Program-made: the position numbers and the translations under genes
In this document: positions 31,980-39,892 of the stretch, piece by piece
Layout of the letters: every line of letters starts with the position of its first letter
Numbering within the stretch: the stretch's first letter is position 1
DNA from: an uncultured Oscillospiraceae bacterium
GTDB taxonomy: Bacteria; Bacillota_A; Clostridia; Oscillospirales; Oscillospiraceae
Direction: 5' to 3'
NCBI GenBank assembly: GCA_900757695.1
Contig: CAAEOU010000099.1
Location: 1 to 47,808, forward strand
Length of the DNA stretch: 47,808 bases
The notes under the pieces: generated by a model
What the model saw: only the letters and a program-made list of their open reading frames with translations
Told to the model about the DNA's origin: nothing
The model's database searches: none

Positions 31980-33584
31980 ATGAAAAAACTGATCAGTATA
32001 CTGTTGACGCTGGCAATGGCCGTGGGTCTGTGTGCCTGTGGCGGGCCGAAATATGACGAAAGCCTCATGGGTGTTTACACCTGCTATGCCGTAGAAATGC
32101 TGGGTGTAGAAATGAAGGCGGACGATGTGCTGTCTCAAACCTCCACCCTGGAGCTAAAGCAGGGGGGCAAGGGGAAGATGAACATCGAAGGCACCTCCGG
32201 CTCCATCAAATACACCTTGGACGGCGAAAATATCACCGTTGACGTTGATGGTGAAACTGCCACCGGCACCCTGAAGGATAGCATTTTACATATCGAGATC
32301 ATGAGCATGGATATGTACTTCATTCAGGAGGGCAAGGAGGTTCCCGAGGTGGTGGCTCCGGAAGTGGGTTACTTTACCTTTGAATCCATGGAAATGGATG
32401 GCGAAACACTCACCAAGGATGACCTGAGGGCAGTCGGTGGAGATCCGGACTCCTTCTTCCTGATAATGAACGAGGACGGAACCGGTACCTTGGCGATAGC
32501 CGGTGAGGATGCACAGCAGCTGACATGGAAGGATGGTACCCTCTCTATGGGAGGTGAAACCGTTCCTTATACGGTCGATGGCGATACGCTGACACTGGAA
32601 GAAGACGGAACCAAAATGATCTTTACCCGCAGCAGTGATACCCCTCCCGCAATTCCGGACGGAACCGCATCCGCAGAGCCAGAGGATTCTGAGATTTTGG
32701 GGGAGCCTGAGGGGTCTGAGGAGATTGAGATTCTGGACGGAGATGGCGAAATTGCAGAACCTCCGGTGGCGGTCAGCACCGAGCCGGTGTCCGCAGACTT
32801 GGGGGATTATCACGTTACGATTTTGGCGGCAGAGCAGTTTATAGATTCTTCCGATAAGGATGCCATTCGCTTTTATGTGGATTTCACCAACAACTCCGAG
32901 GAGGAGGAATCCTTCTTCTTCGCATGCAACACCGAAGCCTATCAGGACGGCTATGAGCTGGTGAGCACCTACGCCCCCTATGGGGAGTATGCGCCGGAGG
33001 ACGGAAACTACAGCCGGGATATTCTGCCCGGAAGAACCATCCGTTGTATCGAAGAATACAATTTCAAGCCCGATGGCGGCGCCATCGAATTCACTGTGAC
33101 TGAGGGCTATGATGGCGACAGCATCACCATGACCTTTGACCCCAGCGCCCTGCCCGGCCGTCCCGCTGACGAGTATACCATCGAGCCATGCAGCAGCGAT
33201 GAACTGGTTGCAGGCCTCGCTGCCGAAGGCGTCTATAAGGATGACTACTATGTCAGCATCACCGGCTGTGAGGTAGTGGAAGGCTGGGCCGGTGACGGAC
33301 CGGTGCTCCGTGTATTCTTCGACTTCACCAACAACTCGCAGGAGGCTACCTCGTTCTGGCGGGAGTCCAGCATAGAGGCGATGCAGGACGGCATTCAGCT
33401 GAGCTATGGCTCTGCAAATGATACAACAGAGACCGACGAGAATGAATCCGTGGAAATCCAGCCCGGTGAAACCATTTCGGTCAGCAGCTGCTTCACGCTC
33501 CATGACACCGGCTCCCCGGTGGCCGTTCGGCTGTATAACTCCTTCAGTGGCGACGACTTGGGTGCCACATTTGACGTACAGTAA
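31980..33584 (+). CDS. Lipoprotein with two DUF5067-like domains
   Basis: 534 residues from ATG 31980 (AAAGGAGAG upstream). Lipobox LCAC, Cys20. The N-terminal half has two lipocalin-like beta repeats (GKMNIEGTSGSIKYTLDGE, GTGTLAIAGEDAQQLTWKDG). After an acidic linker (about 215-265) come two domains with the shared core DFTNNS (about 305 and 450), each followed by an aromatic strand and DG(Y/I)(E/Q)L, as in DUF5067/DUF4352-like surface domains. It is the only exported soluble member of the SPFH/TPM operon and could sense or protect the outer face of the membrane. Function is not known. Confidence 0.78.
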   Translation: MKKLISILLTLAMAVGLCACGGPKYDESLMGVYTCYAVEMLGVEMKADDVLSQTSTLELKQGGKGKMNIEGTSGSIKYTLDGENITVDVDGETATGTLKDSILHIEIMSMDMYFIQEGKEVPEVVAPEVGYFTFESMEMDGETLTKDDLRAVGGDPDSFFLIMNEDGTGTLAIAGEDAQQLTWKDGTLSMGGETVPYTVDGDTLTLEEDGTKMIFTRSSDTPPAIPDGTASAEPEDSEILGEPEGSEEIEILDGDGEIAEPPVAVSTEPVSADLGDYHVTILAAEQFIDSSDKDAIRFYVDFTNNSEEEESFFFACNTEAYQDGYELVSTYAPYGEYAPEDGNYSRDILPGRTIRCIEEYNFKPDGGAIEFTVTEGYDGDSITMTFDPSALPGRPADEYTIEPCSSDELVAGLAAEGVYKDDYYVSITGCEVVEGWAGDGPVLRVFFDFTNNSQEATSFWRESSIEAMQDGIQLSYGSANDTTETDENESVEIQPGETISVSSCFTLHDTGSPVAVRLYNSFSGDDLGATFDVQ

Positions 33585-33656
33585 GCATTTCTGTGGGGGA
33601 GCTGTCCGGTTCGGCGGCTCCCCATTTCTGTCAGCGTGATGAGAGGAGTTGGTACC

Positions 33657-34739
33657 ATGCCTGCACAGACTGTAAATTACCAGTGCCCCGCCTGTATGGG
33701 GCCGCTGCACTTTTCCGGTGAAACCGGGAAGCTGCAATGTGACTACTGCGGCAGCCAGTATGACCCGGCGGAAATTCAGCAGCTTTATCAGAAAAAAGAA
33801 GAAGCCGCCGAAGCGGCCTTTGGTACGGCAGCGGATGTTCCGGAGGAATATTCCTGGACCCCGGAGGGGATGCGCGCCTATAGCTGCCCTTCCTGTGGTG
33901 CGGAAGTGGTCTGCGATGAAACCACCGCTGCCACCTCCTGCCCTTACTGCGGCAACCCCACGGTGGTGCCCGGTCAGTTCGGCGGTATGTTAAAGCCAGA
34001 CTATATTATCCCATTCCGGCTGGATAAAAACGCTGCTATTTCTGCCCTAAAACGCTACTATCGGGGCAAGAAATTCCTCCCTGGAGCATTTTCCAGAAGC
34101 AATCATATCACCAAAATTCAGGGCATTTACGTTCCCTTCTGGCTCTTTGACGGAACAGCGGAGGGAAGCATTCGAGGGGAAGCCCATCAGGTTCGCACAT
34201 GGACGGAAGGCGATTATAAGATTACCGAAGTAGAAGAATATCGAATTCTGCGGGAGGGCGAAGCGCAGTTTCAGCGCATCCCGGTAGACGGTTCTACAAA
34301 AATGCCCGATGCCCATATGGATTCCATCGAGCCATTTGATTATGGGGAGCTTACGGGTTTTTCCACTGCCTATCTGCCGGGTTTTCTGGCGGAGAAGTAC
34401 GATGTAGACAAAACCGAAAGTCAGTCCCGGGCCACAGAGCGAATGGAGGAGAGCCTTTCCGGGTTGCTGGATGACACCATTGAGGGCTATTCCACCCATC
34501 GAATCACCGGAAAGCACATTCATTTTGAGAAGGTCGGCGTGAAATATGCCCTGCTGCCGGTGTGGATGCTCCACACCAAATGGCAGAATCAGGATTACCT
34601 CTTCGCCATGAACGGTCAGACCGGCAAACTCATTGGAGATTTGCCGGTGTCCAAGGAAAAATTTGCAGCGTGGATGGCGGGGATTTCCCTGCCGCTGATG
34701 GCGCTGCTCACCCTGCTGATGTACCTTTTGGGAAAGTAA
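33657..34739 (+). CDS. TFIIB-type zinc-ribbon membrane-associated protein (YdjG-like)
   Basis: 360 residues from ATG 33657 (GAGAGGAG 9 nt upstream). Two zinc ribbons at the N-terminus (CPACMGPLHFSGETGKLQCD, then CDYCGSQYD; and CPSCGAEVVCDE with CPYCGNPT), a conserved middle domain (KPDYIIPFRLDKNAAISAL, YVPFWLFDGTAEGSI, KYALLPVWMLHTKWQ) and one C-terminal membrane helix (340-358). This architecture matches YdjG of B. subtilis, which together with YdjH and YdjI is required for PspA function at the membrane. It is followed 13 nt later by the TPM protein, as ydjG is by ydjH. The N-terminus is probably cytosolic. Confidence 0.85.
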   Translation: MPAQTVNYQCPACMGPLHFSGETGKLQCDYCGSQYDPAEIQQLYQKKEEAAEAAFGTAADVPEEYSWTPEGMRAYSCPSCGAEVVCDETTAATSCPYCGNPTVVPGQFGGMLKPDYIIPFRLDKNAAISALKRYYRGKKFLPGAFSRSNHITKIQGIYVPFWLFDGTAEGSIRGEAHQVRTWTEGDYKITEVEEYRILREGEAQFQRIPVDGSTKMPDAHMDSIEPFDYGELTGFSTAYLPGFLAEKYDVDKTESQSRATERMEESLSGLLDDTIEGYSTHRITGKHIHFEKVGVKYALLPVWMLHTKWQNQDYLFAMNGQTGKLIGDLPVSKEKFAAWMAGISLPLMALLTLLMYLLGK

Positions 34740-34752
34740 GGAGGCGGCGCAT

Positions 34753-36207
34753 ATGAAAAAATGGATTTTGAAGCTGACCATGGCACTGTTGATTGCGCTG
34801 ACGCTTTCCTTGCCTTCCTTTGCATGGCAGGATCATGGAGGCACTTACACCGCCATTGATGCGCTGGACTCCGAACGCTTTACCGCCCAAGGTGAAGTCA
34901 GTCTCCCCACACTATCGAATCAGTTTGCACTGGGTCTCCATGTGGACATCGTGGACGATTTGGAGAACTATAGCATTTATGACTATGCCGCACTTTTTTA
35001 TGACCAGTACGGCTATGGATCCGGTCCCGAGCAGGACGGTATCCTGCTGATGATCTATGTAGCGGATCAGGGTGAAGCTGTCGATTTTGTGGACTACTGC
35101 GTCTATTCCCGGGGGCAAGGGACGGAGGTACTGGATGCGAACTATGCAGCAAATCTCTATTCAGCGCTGGATTTGATTCTGCAAGGCGAGGGGCTCAGCT
35201 ATGAAGCCGCCGGCGAGGCTTGTGCCGATGCCGTGGATATCTTTTCCTCTAATATTGCGCTTTTCATGACAGGGCAGAGCGATCCTTCGCAATTATCAGA
35301 GGAAGAGGAGGAGCCGCAGAATGGCTCCGATGCCCCGGAAGCCGTCCTGAACACAACACCTGAGATCGCTGCTGCGGAAACGGAAGAAGCGGTTGCCTCG
35401 GAATCGGAAGAAACAGCAGCTCCGGCGCAGGCAGCAGAGTCGTCCGACTATTCTCTAATTGTTGATGAAGCAGGACTGTTGACGGACGTCCAAAAACTCC
35501 GGCTGGAGGATCAGGCTCAGAAAATTGCGACGAAATACAGCTGCAACCCCTATGTGCTGACTGTAAATTCCCTGAACGGTGCAACCCGCCGGGAATTTGC
35601 CAAAAACTATTATCAAGAGCATTTGTTGGGCAACGGTGACTACCGGAACGGAATTCTGTTTCTGGTGGCCATGGACAGTCGAGATTACGTTACCGTCACC
35701 TATGGCCGAAACCCAAAGGATCCCGAGGAGTATGGTGTGGGCATTTTAGCCTTCACGGACTATGGCATCTCCAAATTAGAGGATGACGTGGTACCAAAGC
35801 TCTCCGATGGAGATTACTTTGCCGCATTCCAGACCTATTTGACCGATTGTGAAACGTACCTTGACAGCTACAGCCAAGGTACCGCTTATGACAAGGGTGT
35901 CCGTCTTCCCGGCGATCCGTTGTTTTCCCCGATGCAGATTTTAATTATCATTTTTGTGCCGCTGCTGATTGCGCTGATTGTCTGCCTAATCTTTAAGGCA
36001 CAGATGAAGACTGCCAGAAAAGCTACTGGTGCAAGGAATTATCTGGTAGATGGCACCTTCCAGCTTACCGAATCCAGAGATGACTATATTCGCACCACCC
36101 GGAGCACGGAAAAAATTGAGCGGAATGATTCCGGCAGTTCCAGCAGTTCCGGCGGCTCTTCTGTGGACTCTGATGGATTTGGCGGTTCCAGCGGCGGAAA
36201 GTTCTGA
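34753..36207 (+). CDS. Double TPM-domain membrane protein (YdjH/YgcG-like)
   Basis: 484 residues. Signal peptide 1-24 (SLPSFAWQ cleavage region). Two TPM-like domains: a diverged one at about 35-180 and a typical one at about 233-375 (VDEAGLLTDVQKLRLEDQA, NPYVLTVNSL, YRNGILFLVAMDSRDYVTVTYG). An acidic Ala/Glu linker joins them. One membrane helix (about 397-418) places a Gly/Ser-rich cytosolic tail of about 65 residues ending in FGGSSGGKF, typical of YgcG-type proteins. It is the last gene of the operon, followed by a terminator. TPM domains of this kind are linked to membrane stress and, in plants, to photosystem repair. The doubling is unusual. ATG has AGGAGG 7 nt upstream. Confidence 0.85.
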   Translation: MKKWILKLTMALLIALTLSLPSFAWQDHGGTYTAIDALDSERFTAQGEVSLPTLSNQFALGLHVDIVDDLENYSIYDYAALFYDQYGYGSGPEQDGILLMIYVADQGEAVDFVDYCVYSRGQGTEVLDANYAANLYSALDLILQGEGLSYEAAGEACADAVDIFSSNIALFMTGQSDPSQLSEEEEEPQNGSDAPEAVLNTTPEIAAAETEEAVASESEETAAPAQAAESSDYSLIVDEAGLLTDVQKLRLEDQAQKIATKYSCNPYVLTVNSLNGATRREFAKNYYQEHLLGNGDYRNGILFLVAMDSRDYVTVTYGRNPKDPEEYGVGILAFTDYGISKLEDDVVPKLSDGDYFAAFQTYLTDCETYLDSYSQGTAYDKGVRLPGDPLFSPMQILIIIFVPLLIALIVCLIFKAQMKTARKATGARNYLVDGTFQLTESRDDYIRTTRSTEKIERNDSGSSSSSGGSSVDSDGFGGSSGGKF

Positions 36208-36291
36208 AGATGGAGGGATCAGAGCTCGGCGATCCCGAAACGTAAACACGCTGCCACTATAAAAACACCTATAAATAGTTCAGAACATGGA

Positions 36292-36331
36292 AAAGCCGCT
36301 GATCTTGCAAAGGAATCAGCGGCTTTTTGTA
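36292..36331 (+). terminator. Terminator of the SPFH/TPM operon
   Basis: A 12-bp stem (36292-36303 / 36315-36326) with an 11-nt loop, followed by TTG with T-run GGCTTTTTG. Confidence 0.85.
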
Positions 36332-36339
36332 TAACAAAT

Positions 36340-36424
36340 CGATTAAAAAGCGGATGAGGCCGCCAGTTATGCGATGGAAAACAAAAAATCCTCTGCATCG
36401 AAATGATGCAGAGGAAAATTGGAG
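36340..36424. repeat. 85-bp direct repeat, copy A
   Basis: Identical base for base to 36494-36578, offset 154 bp. It contains a tRNA-type terminator and the CCA-end of a tRNA on the minus strand. Similarity to the other copy continues into the T-arm. Confidence 0.95.
36383..36414 (-). terminator. Terminator copy A
   Basis: A 10-bp stem (CCTCTGCATC) with a 5-nt loop, followed by TTTTTTG on the minus strand. Duplicate of the tRNA-Thr terminator. Confidence 0.85.
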
Positions 36425-36451
36425 AGGCTCACCAGATTCGAACTGGCAACC
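36420..36451 (-). pseudogene. 3' fragment of a tRNA (probably Thr-type)
   Basis: On the minus strand a T-arm (GCCAG TTCGAAT CTGGT), a seven-base 3' acceptor strand (GAGCCTC), a discriminator T and CCA. The 5' acceptor partner, D-arm and a normal anticodon arm are absent upstream; instead a GC hairpin adjoins. The T-arm is nearly the same as in the intact tRNA-Thr 150 bp away, so an isoacceptor gene may have been broken here. Confidence 0.7.
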
Positions 36452-36454
36452 GTG

Positions 36455-36479
36455 TCCCACGGGGCCGGGCCCCGTGGGA
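36455..36479. repeat. GC-rich perfect 12-bp palindrome
   Basis: TCCCACGGGGCC, one central G, then its exact complement. It stands where the anticodon arm of the broken tRNA would be. No T-run follows, so it is not an ordinary terminator. Confidence 0.85.
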
Positions 36480-36493
36480 ACCCTCCGACCTCA

Positions 36494-36573
36494 CGATTAA
36501 AAAGCGGATGAGGCCGCCAGTTATGCGATGGAAAACAAAAAATCCTCTGCATCGAAATGATGCAGAGGAAAAT

Positions 36574-36578
<5 letters not shown>
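36494..36578. repeat. 85-bp direct repeat, copy B
   Basis: Perfect copy of 36340-36424; here it joins an intact tRNA-Thr, so this is probably the parental copy. Confidence 0.95.
36537..36568 (-). terminator. Terminator of tRNA-Thr
   Basis: A 10-bp stem (36544-36553 / 36559-36568), 5-nt loop, then TTTTTTG, 5 nt past the CCA end. Confidence 0.9.
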
Positions 36579-36649
<71 letters not shown>

Positions 36650-36662
36650 AAACAGCTTGCTT

Positions 36663-36690
36663 ATTATAACACAAACTGCTGATTTGTCAA
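36663..36690 (-). promoter_or_regulatory. Promoter of tRNA-Thr
   Basis: Minus-strand TTGACA (36685-36690), 16-nt spacer, TATAAT (36663-36668): both hexamers match consensus, ending 13 nt before the mature tRNA. Confidence 0.9.
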
Positions 36691-36727
36691 CAGTTTTTTG
36701 TAATTTCCTGCTGTTTTTTGCGGGGAC

Positions 36728-36756
36728 TTGCGTTCTTGATGGTTTCGGATTATACT
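36728..36756 (+). promoter_or_regulatory. Promoter of the aminopeptidase gene
   Basis: TTGCGT (36728-36733), 17-nt spacer, TATACT (36751-36756), 35 nt before the start codon. Confidence 0.6.
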
Positions 36757-36791
36757 AGGGCTAAAGATCCATACAGAAAGAGGCTGATAAA

Positions 36792-38579
36792 ATGCGAAAA
36801 GAACTAACTGCACTACGGAAGGCCATGACGGCTGCAGGCGTAGATATTTATGTAATACCCACAGATGATTTCCACGGCTCTGAATATGTGGGGGATTATT
36901 TCCGCTGCCGGGCCCATGTCTCCGGCTTCACAGGTTCTGCGGGCACGCTGGTGGCCACGCAGGATTGGGCAGGGCTCTGGACAGATGGGCGGTATTTTCT
37001 ACAGGCTGCCCAGCAGCTGGAAGGCACCGGCATTGACCTTTGCAAAATGGGCGAGGCTGGTGTGCCAACCGTACTTGAATGGCTGAAGGCGCATTTGCAG
37101 GCGGGTATGACCCTTGGCTTCGATGGGCGTTCTATGACTGCCGGGACCGGCACGGCCATGGAGCAGGCGGCCAAAGCAGCTGGTGCGCAGATAAAATATG
37201 AGCTGGATCTGGTGGGCGAGATCTGGGAGAATCGGCCGCCCATGTCTCAGGCTCCGGCTTGGGAGCTGGATATTGCCTATGCGGGAGAAAGCCGCAAGGA
37301 TAAGCTGGAAGCGCTTCGGAAGACGCTGCGGGAAAAGCGGGCGGATACCTTTATTCTGACCTCCTTGGATGATCTGTGCTGGCTGCTGAATATTCGTGGA
37401 GACGATGTGGCCTGCTGCCCGGTGGTGCTGGGGGATATGGTCATTACAGCGGATTCCATGGTGCTCTATGCGGATGAGCGAAAGTTTTCGGAGCAGCTCC
37501 GGCAGGCGCTGGAGGCGGACGGTGTTTCTCTGCGGCCCTATCTGCGGCTGTATCAGGATATCCGGGAGATCCCCGCTGGCAATCGTGTGCTGGTGGATCC
37601 GCAGAAGCTCAACTACGCAATTCTCAAGGGAATTCCGGTCAATGCCGTACTGATGCAGGAGTCAAACCCGACGGTGGGGCCGAAATCCGTAAAGAACCCT
37701 GTGGAGTGCAGAAATGAACGGCTGGCCCATGTGAAGGACGGCGTGGCATTGACCCGATTTATGAAGTGGCTCCATGACAATGTGGGGAAAATGCCCATTA
37801 CAGAGATCTCTGCTGCGGAGAAGCTGGAGCAGTTCCGTGGACAGATGGAGCATTATCTGGGGCCCAGCTTTGATCCCATTATGGGCTATGGCCCCCACGG
37901 TGCGATCATTCATTACTCCGCAACGGCGGAGTCTGACGTGGCACTGGAGCCGCACGGATTCCTGCTGTCGGATACCGGTGGACATTATCTGGAGGGCAGC
38001 ACAGATGTGACCCGTACCTTTGTGCTGGGGCCGCTGACACAGGAGATGCGCCACCATTATACCGTAGTCCTGCGGGGGAATCTGGATCTTGCGGCAGCTG
38101 TGTTCAAAAAGGGCTGCGGTGGATTGAATCTGGATCTGCTGGCACGGGCCCCCTTCTGGGAGGAAGGACTTGACTATAATCACGGCACCGGTCACGGCGT
38201 TGGATACCTGCTCAATGTCCACGAGGGACCGCAGAATATCCGCTATCGGCTGGTAAACGGCGCTGCCCAGGACGCCCCAATGGAGCCGGGCATGATCACC
38301 TCTGACGAACCGGGCATTTATCTGGAAGGAAAGTATGGCATTCGACTGGAAAATCTGGAGCTCTGCGTGGAGCGTCAGGCAACGGATTATGGTACATTCC
38401 TGGGCTTTGACACCCTGACCATGTGCCCCTTTGAGCGGGACGCCATTGTGGTGGAGGAGCTCTCTGCAAAGCAGCGGGCACAGCTCAATGCCTATCACCG
38501 GGCAGTCTATGAGGCAATCAGCCCGTATTTTACCGAAGAAGAAAATGCATGGCTGCGAGAGGCAACAGCGGAAATCTGA
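36792..38579 (+). CDS. Xaa-Pro aminopeptidase P (M24B)
   Basis: 595 residues, a cytosolic metallopeptidase that removes an N-terminal residue next to proline. Three-part architecture of the eukaryotic-type aminopeptidase P group: two creatinase-like N-terminal domains (about 1-140 and 150-310) and a C-terminal pita-bread catalytic domain (about 315-540), plus a C-terminal tail with the typical FERD motif. Dimetal ligands are present: Asp394, Asp405, His468, Glu506 and Glu520, together with the HGTGHGVG loop. Start ATG 36792 follows AAAGAGG 8 nt upstream. It has its own promoter and is followed 87 nt later by the CmpB-like gene, possibly on one transcript. Confidence 0.95.
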   Translation: MRKELTALRKAMTAAGVDIYVIPTDDFHGSEYVGDYFRCRAHVSGFTGSAGTLVATQDWAGLWTDGRYFLQAAQQLEGTGIDLCKMGEAGVPTVLEWLKAHLQAGMTLGFDGRSMTAGTGTAMEQAAKAAGAQIKYELDLVGEIWENRPPMSQAPAWELDIAYAGESRKDKLEALRKTLREKRADTFILTSLDDLCWLLNIRGDDVACCPVVLGDMVITADSMVLYADERKFSEQLRQALEADGVSLRPYLRLYQDIREIPAGNRVLVDPQKLNYAILKGIPVNAVLMQESNPTVGPKSVKNPVECRNERLAHVKDGVALTRFMKWLHDNVGKMPITEISAAEKLEQFRGQMEHYLGPSFDPIMGYGPHGAIIHYSATAESDVALEPHGFLLSDTGGHYLEGSTDVTRTFVLGPLTQEMRHHYTVVLRGNLDLAAAVFKKGCGGLNLDLLARAPFWEEGLDYNHGTGHGVGYLLNVHEGPQNIRYRLVNGAAQDAPMEPGMITSDEPGIYLEGKYGIRLENLELCVERQATDYGTFLGFDTLTMCPFERDAIVVEELSAKQRAQLNAYHRAVYEAISPYFTEEENAWLREATAEI

Positions 38580-38666
38580 TCCATTCATTGAACGGCAGTG
38601 CGGTGCTTCAAAGTGGAAGTGTCGCACTGCCATTTCATATTTGTGATTTTAGAAGGGAGAATGCCA

Positions 38667-39632
38667 ATGGAGTATTCGATTTATCAGCTGTGCTGGCTGT
38701 TCCTGATCTATTCCTTTTTGGGATGGTGCGTGGAGGTCAGCTTTGTAGCGGTGACCAGCGGAAAAGTGGTAAACCGGGGCTTCCTGAATGGGCCGGTATG
38801 TCCCATTTACGGCGTGGGAATGCTGGGGGCACTGTTGCTTCTGGGACCGGTGTCCGGGAATCTGCTGATACTGTTCCTGCTGGGAATGCTGCTGTGTACT
38901 GTGGTGGAACTGATTGGCGGATGGGCGCTGGAGCGGGCCTTTCATACCAGATGGTGGGACTACAGTGATGAGCCTTTTAATTTAGGAGGCTATATCTGTC
39001 TGAGGTTTTCTATTATGTGGGGATTGGCGGTGACCTTTGCGGTTCGACTGATCCATCCGGTGATCTTTTCGCTGGTGTGCTGGATCCCGCAGCTGGCGGG
39101 CTGGATCCTGCTGGGGCTTCTCTATGCCCTGTTTTTCACCGACTTTGTGCTGACCATGATTACGGTGATCGGTCTTAGAAAGCAGTTGGGCGAGCTGGAG
39201 CGGGTTGGAAAAGCCCTGCACACTGTGGGGGATGCCATTTCTGATCGAGTAGGTAATTCGGCACTGGCTGCGGATGCCAAGCTGGAAAATGCCAAACAGG
39301 CGGGACAGGAACGCATGGCAGAGGGCAAGGAAAAGCTGGAGACCGCAGTGGAGAGCGGACAACGAAAGCTGGCAGAGGGGCGGGAACGCCTTTCTGAGGC
39401 TCGGGAGACCTATGCCCAGACCAAAGAAAAGCTTGGAGATCGGATTTCGGAGTCCCTTCAGGAGCTTCAGCAGAAAAAGCAGGTGTTGGAGCAGCGCCAG
39501 CGTGAACTGCTCAGCGGGCTGGGCGAGGGTGCTCGCTTTGGTACACGGCGTCTGACCGGGGCATTCCCGAACCTGCGAAAGGAAATTCGCCAGCGGCTGG
39601 AGGTGGCACGTAAGGAGGAAAACGAGCGCTGA
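38667..39632 (+). CDS. CmpB-type membrane protein (putative ABC permease family) with coiled coil
   Basis: 321 residues from ATG 38667 (AAGGGAG 8 nt upstream; ATG 38661 is too close). The first 190 residues hold five to six membrane helices with the family marks FLGWCVEVSF, NRGFLNGPVCPIYGVGM and WWDYSDEPFNLGGYICLRF, as in PF06541-type proteins annotated as putative ABC permease. They are not proven transporters. Residues about 195-310 are a long charged amphipathic helix with 11-residue-like repeats (AGQERMAEGKEKLETAVESG), longer than in most family members, which would lie in the cytosol along the membrane or form a coiled coil. Function unknown. Confidence 0.82.
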   Translation: MEYSIYQLCWLFLIYSFLGWCVEVSFVAVTSGKVVNRGFLNGPVCPIYGVGMLGALLLLGPVSGNLLILFLLGMLLCTVVELIGGWALERAFHTRWWDYSDEPFNLGGYICLRFSIMWGLAVTFAVRLIHPVIFSLVCWIPQLAGWILLGLLYALFFTDFVLTMITVIGLRKQLGELERVGKALHTVGDAISDRVGNSALAADAKLENAKQAGQERMAEGKEKLETAVESGQRKLAEGRERLSEARETYAQTKEKLGDRISESLQELQQKKQVLEQRQRELLSGLGEGARFGTRRLTGAFPNLRKEIRQRLEVARKEENER

Positions 39633-39822
39633 CCCATAAGTGCCGGTGGGGATAATGCGGGTTTCCACATGTCACAGTTTTGAAATAAATCAAGAGTATG
39701 TGTGGTATTTTTTCAAAAAAGAAAACCTGTTTTGATGTCGGTGTTCGATTTGTGTGCTTTGGTGTAGAAAACCTAAACTTTGAAAGCATATTATTTTTCC
39801 TATGTTGCCAAATGACAAAAGG

Positions 39823-39877
39823 TATCATTTATTGCTATAATACCAATAGAAAATGCGTTATAACGCAATAAATGATA
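39823..39877 (+). promoter_or_regulatory. Inverted repeat around the start region of substrate-binding protein 3
   Basis: A 13-bp perfect inverted repeat (TATCATTTATTGC at 39823-39835; complement at 39865-39877) encloses a TATAAT (39836-39841) and a 12-bp palindrome (GCGTTATAACGC, 39855-39866). The second arm ends just before the ribosome site. It could be an operator pair, or fold in the mRNA and mask the ribosome site. Confidence 0.55.
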
Positions 39878-39892
39878 TGGAGGAAAACACAA

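Noticed and set aside
36383..36568. Duplicate hairpins as an insertion-sequence end pair
   Set aside because: They are direct, not inverted, and each is an ordinary tRNA terminator; no transposase is present.
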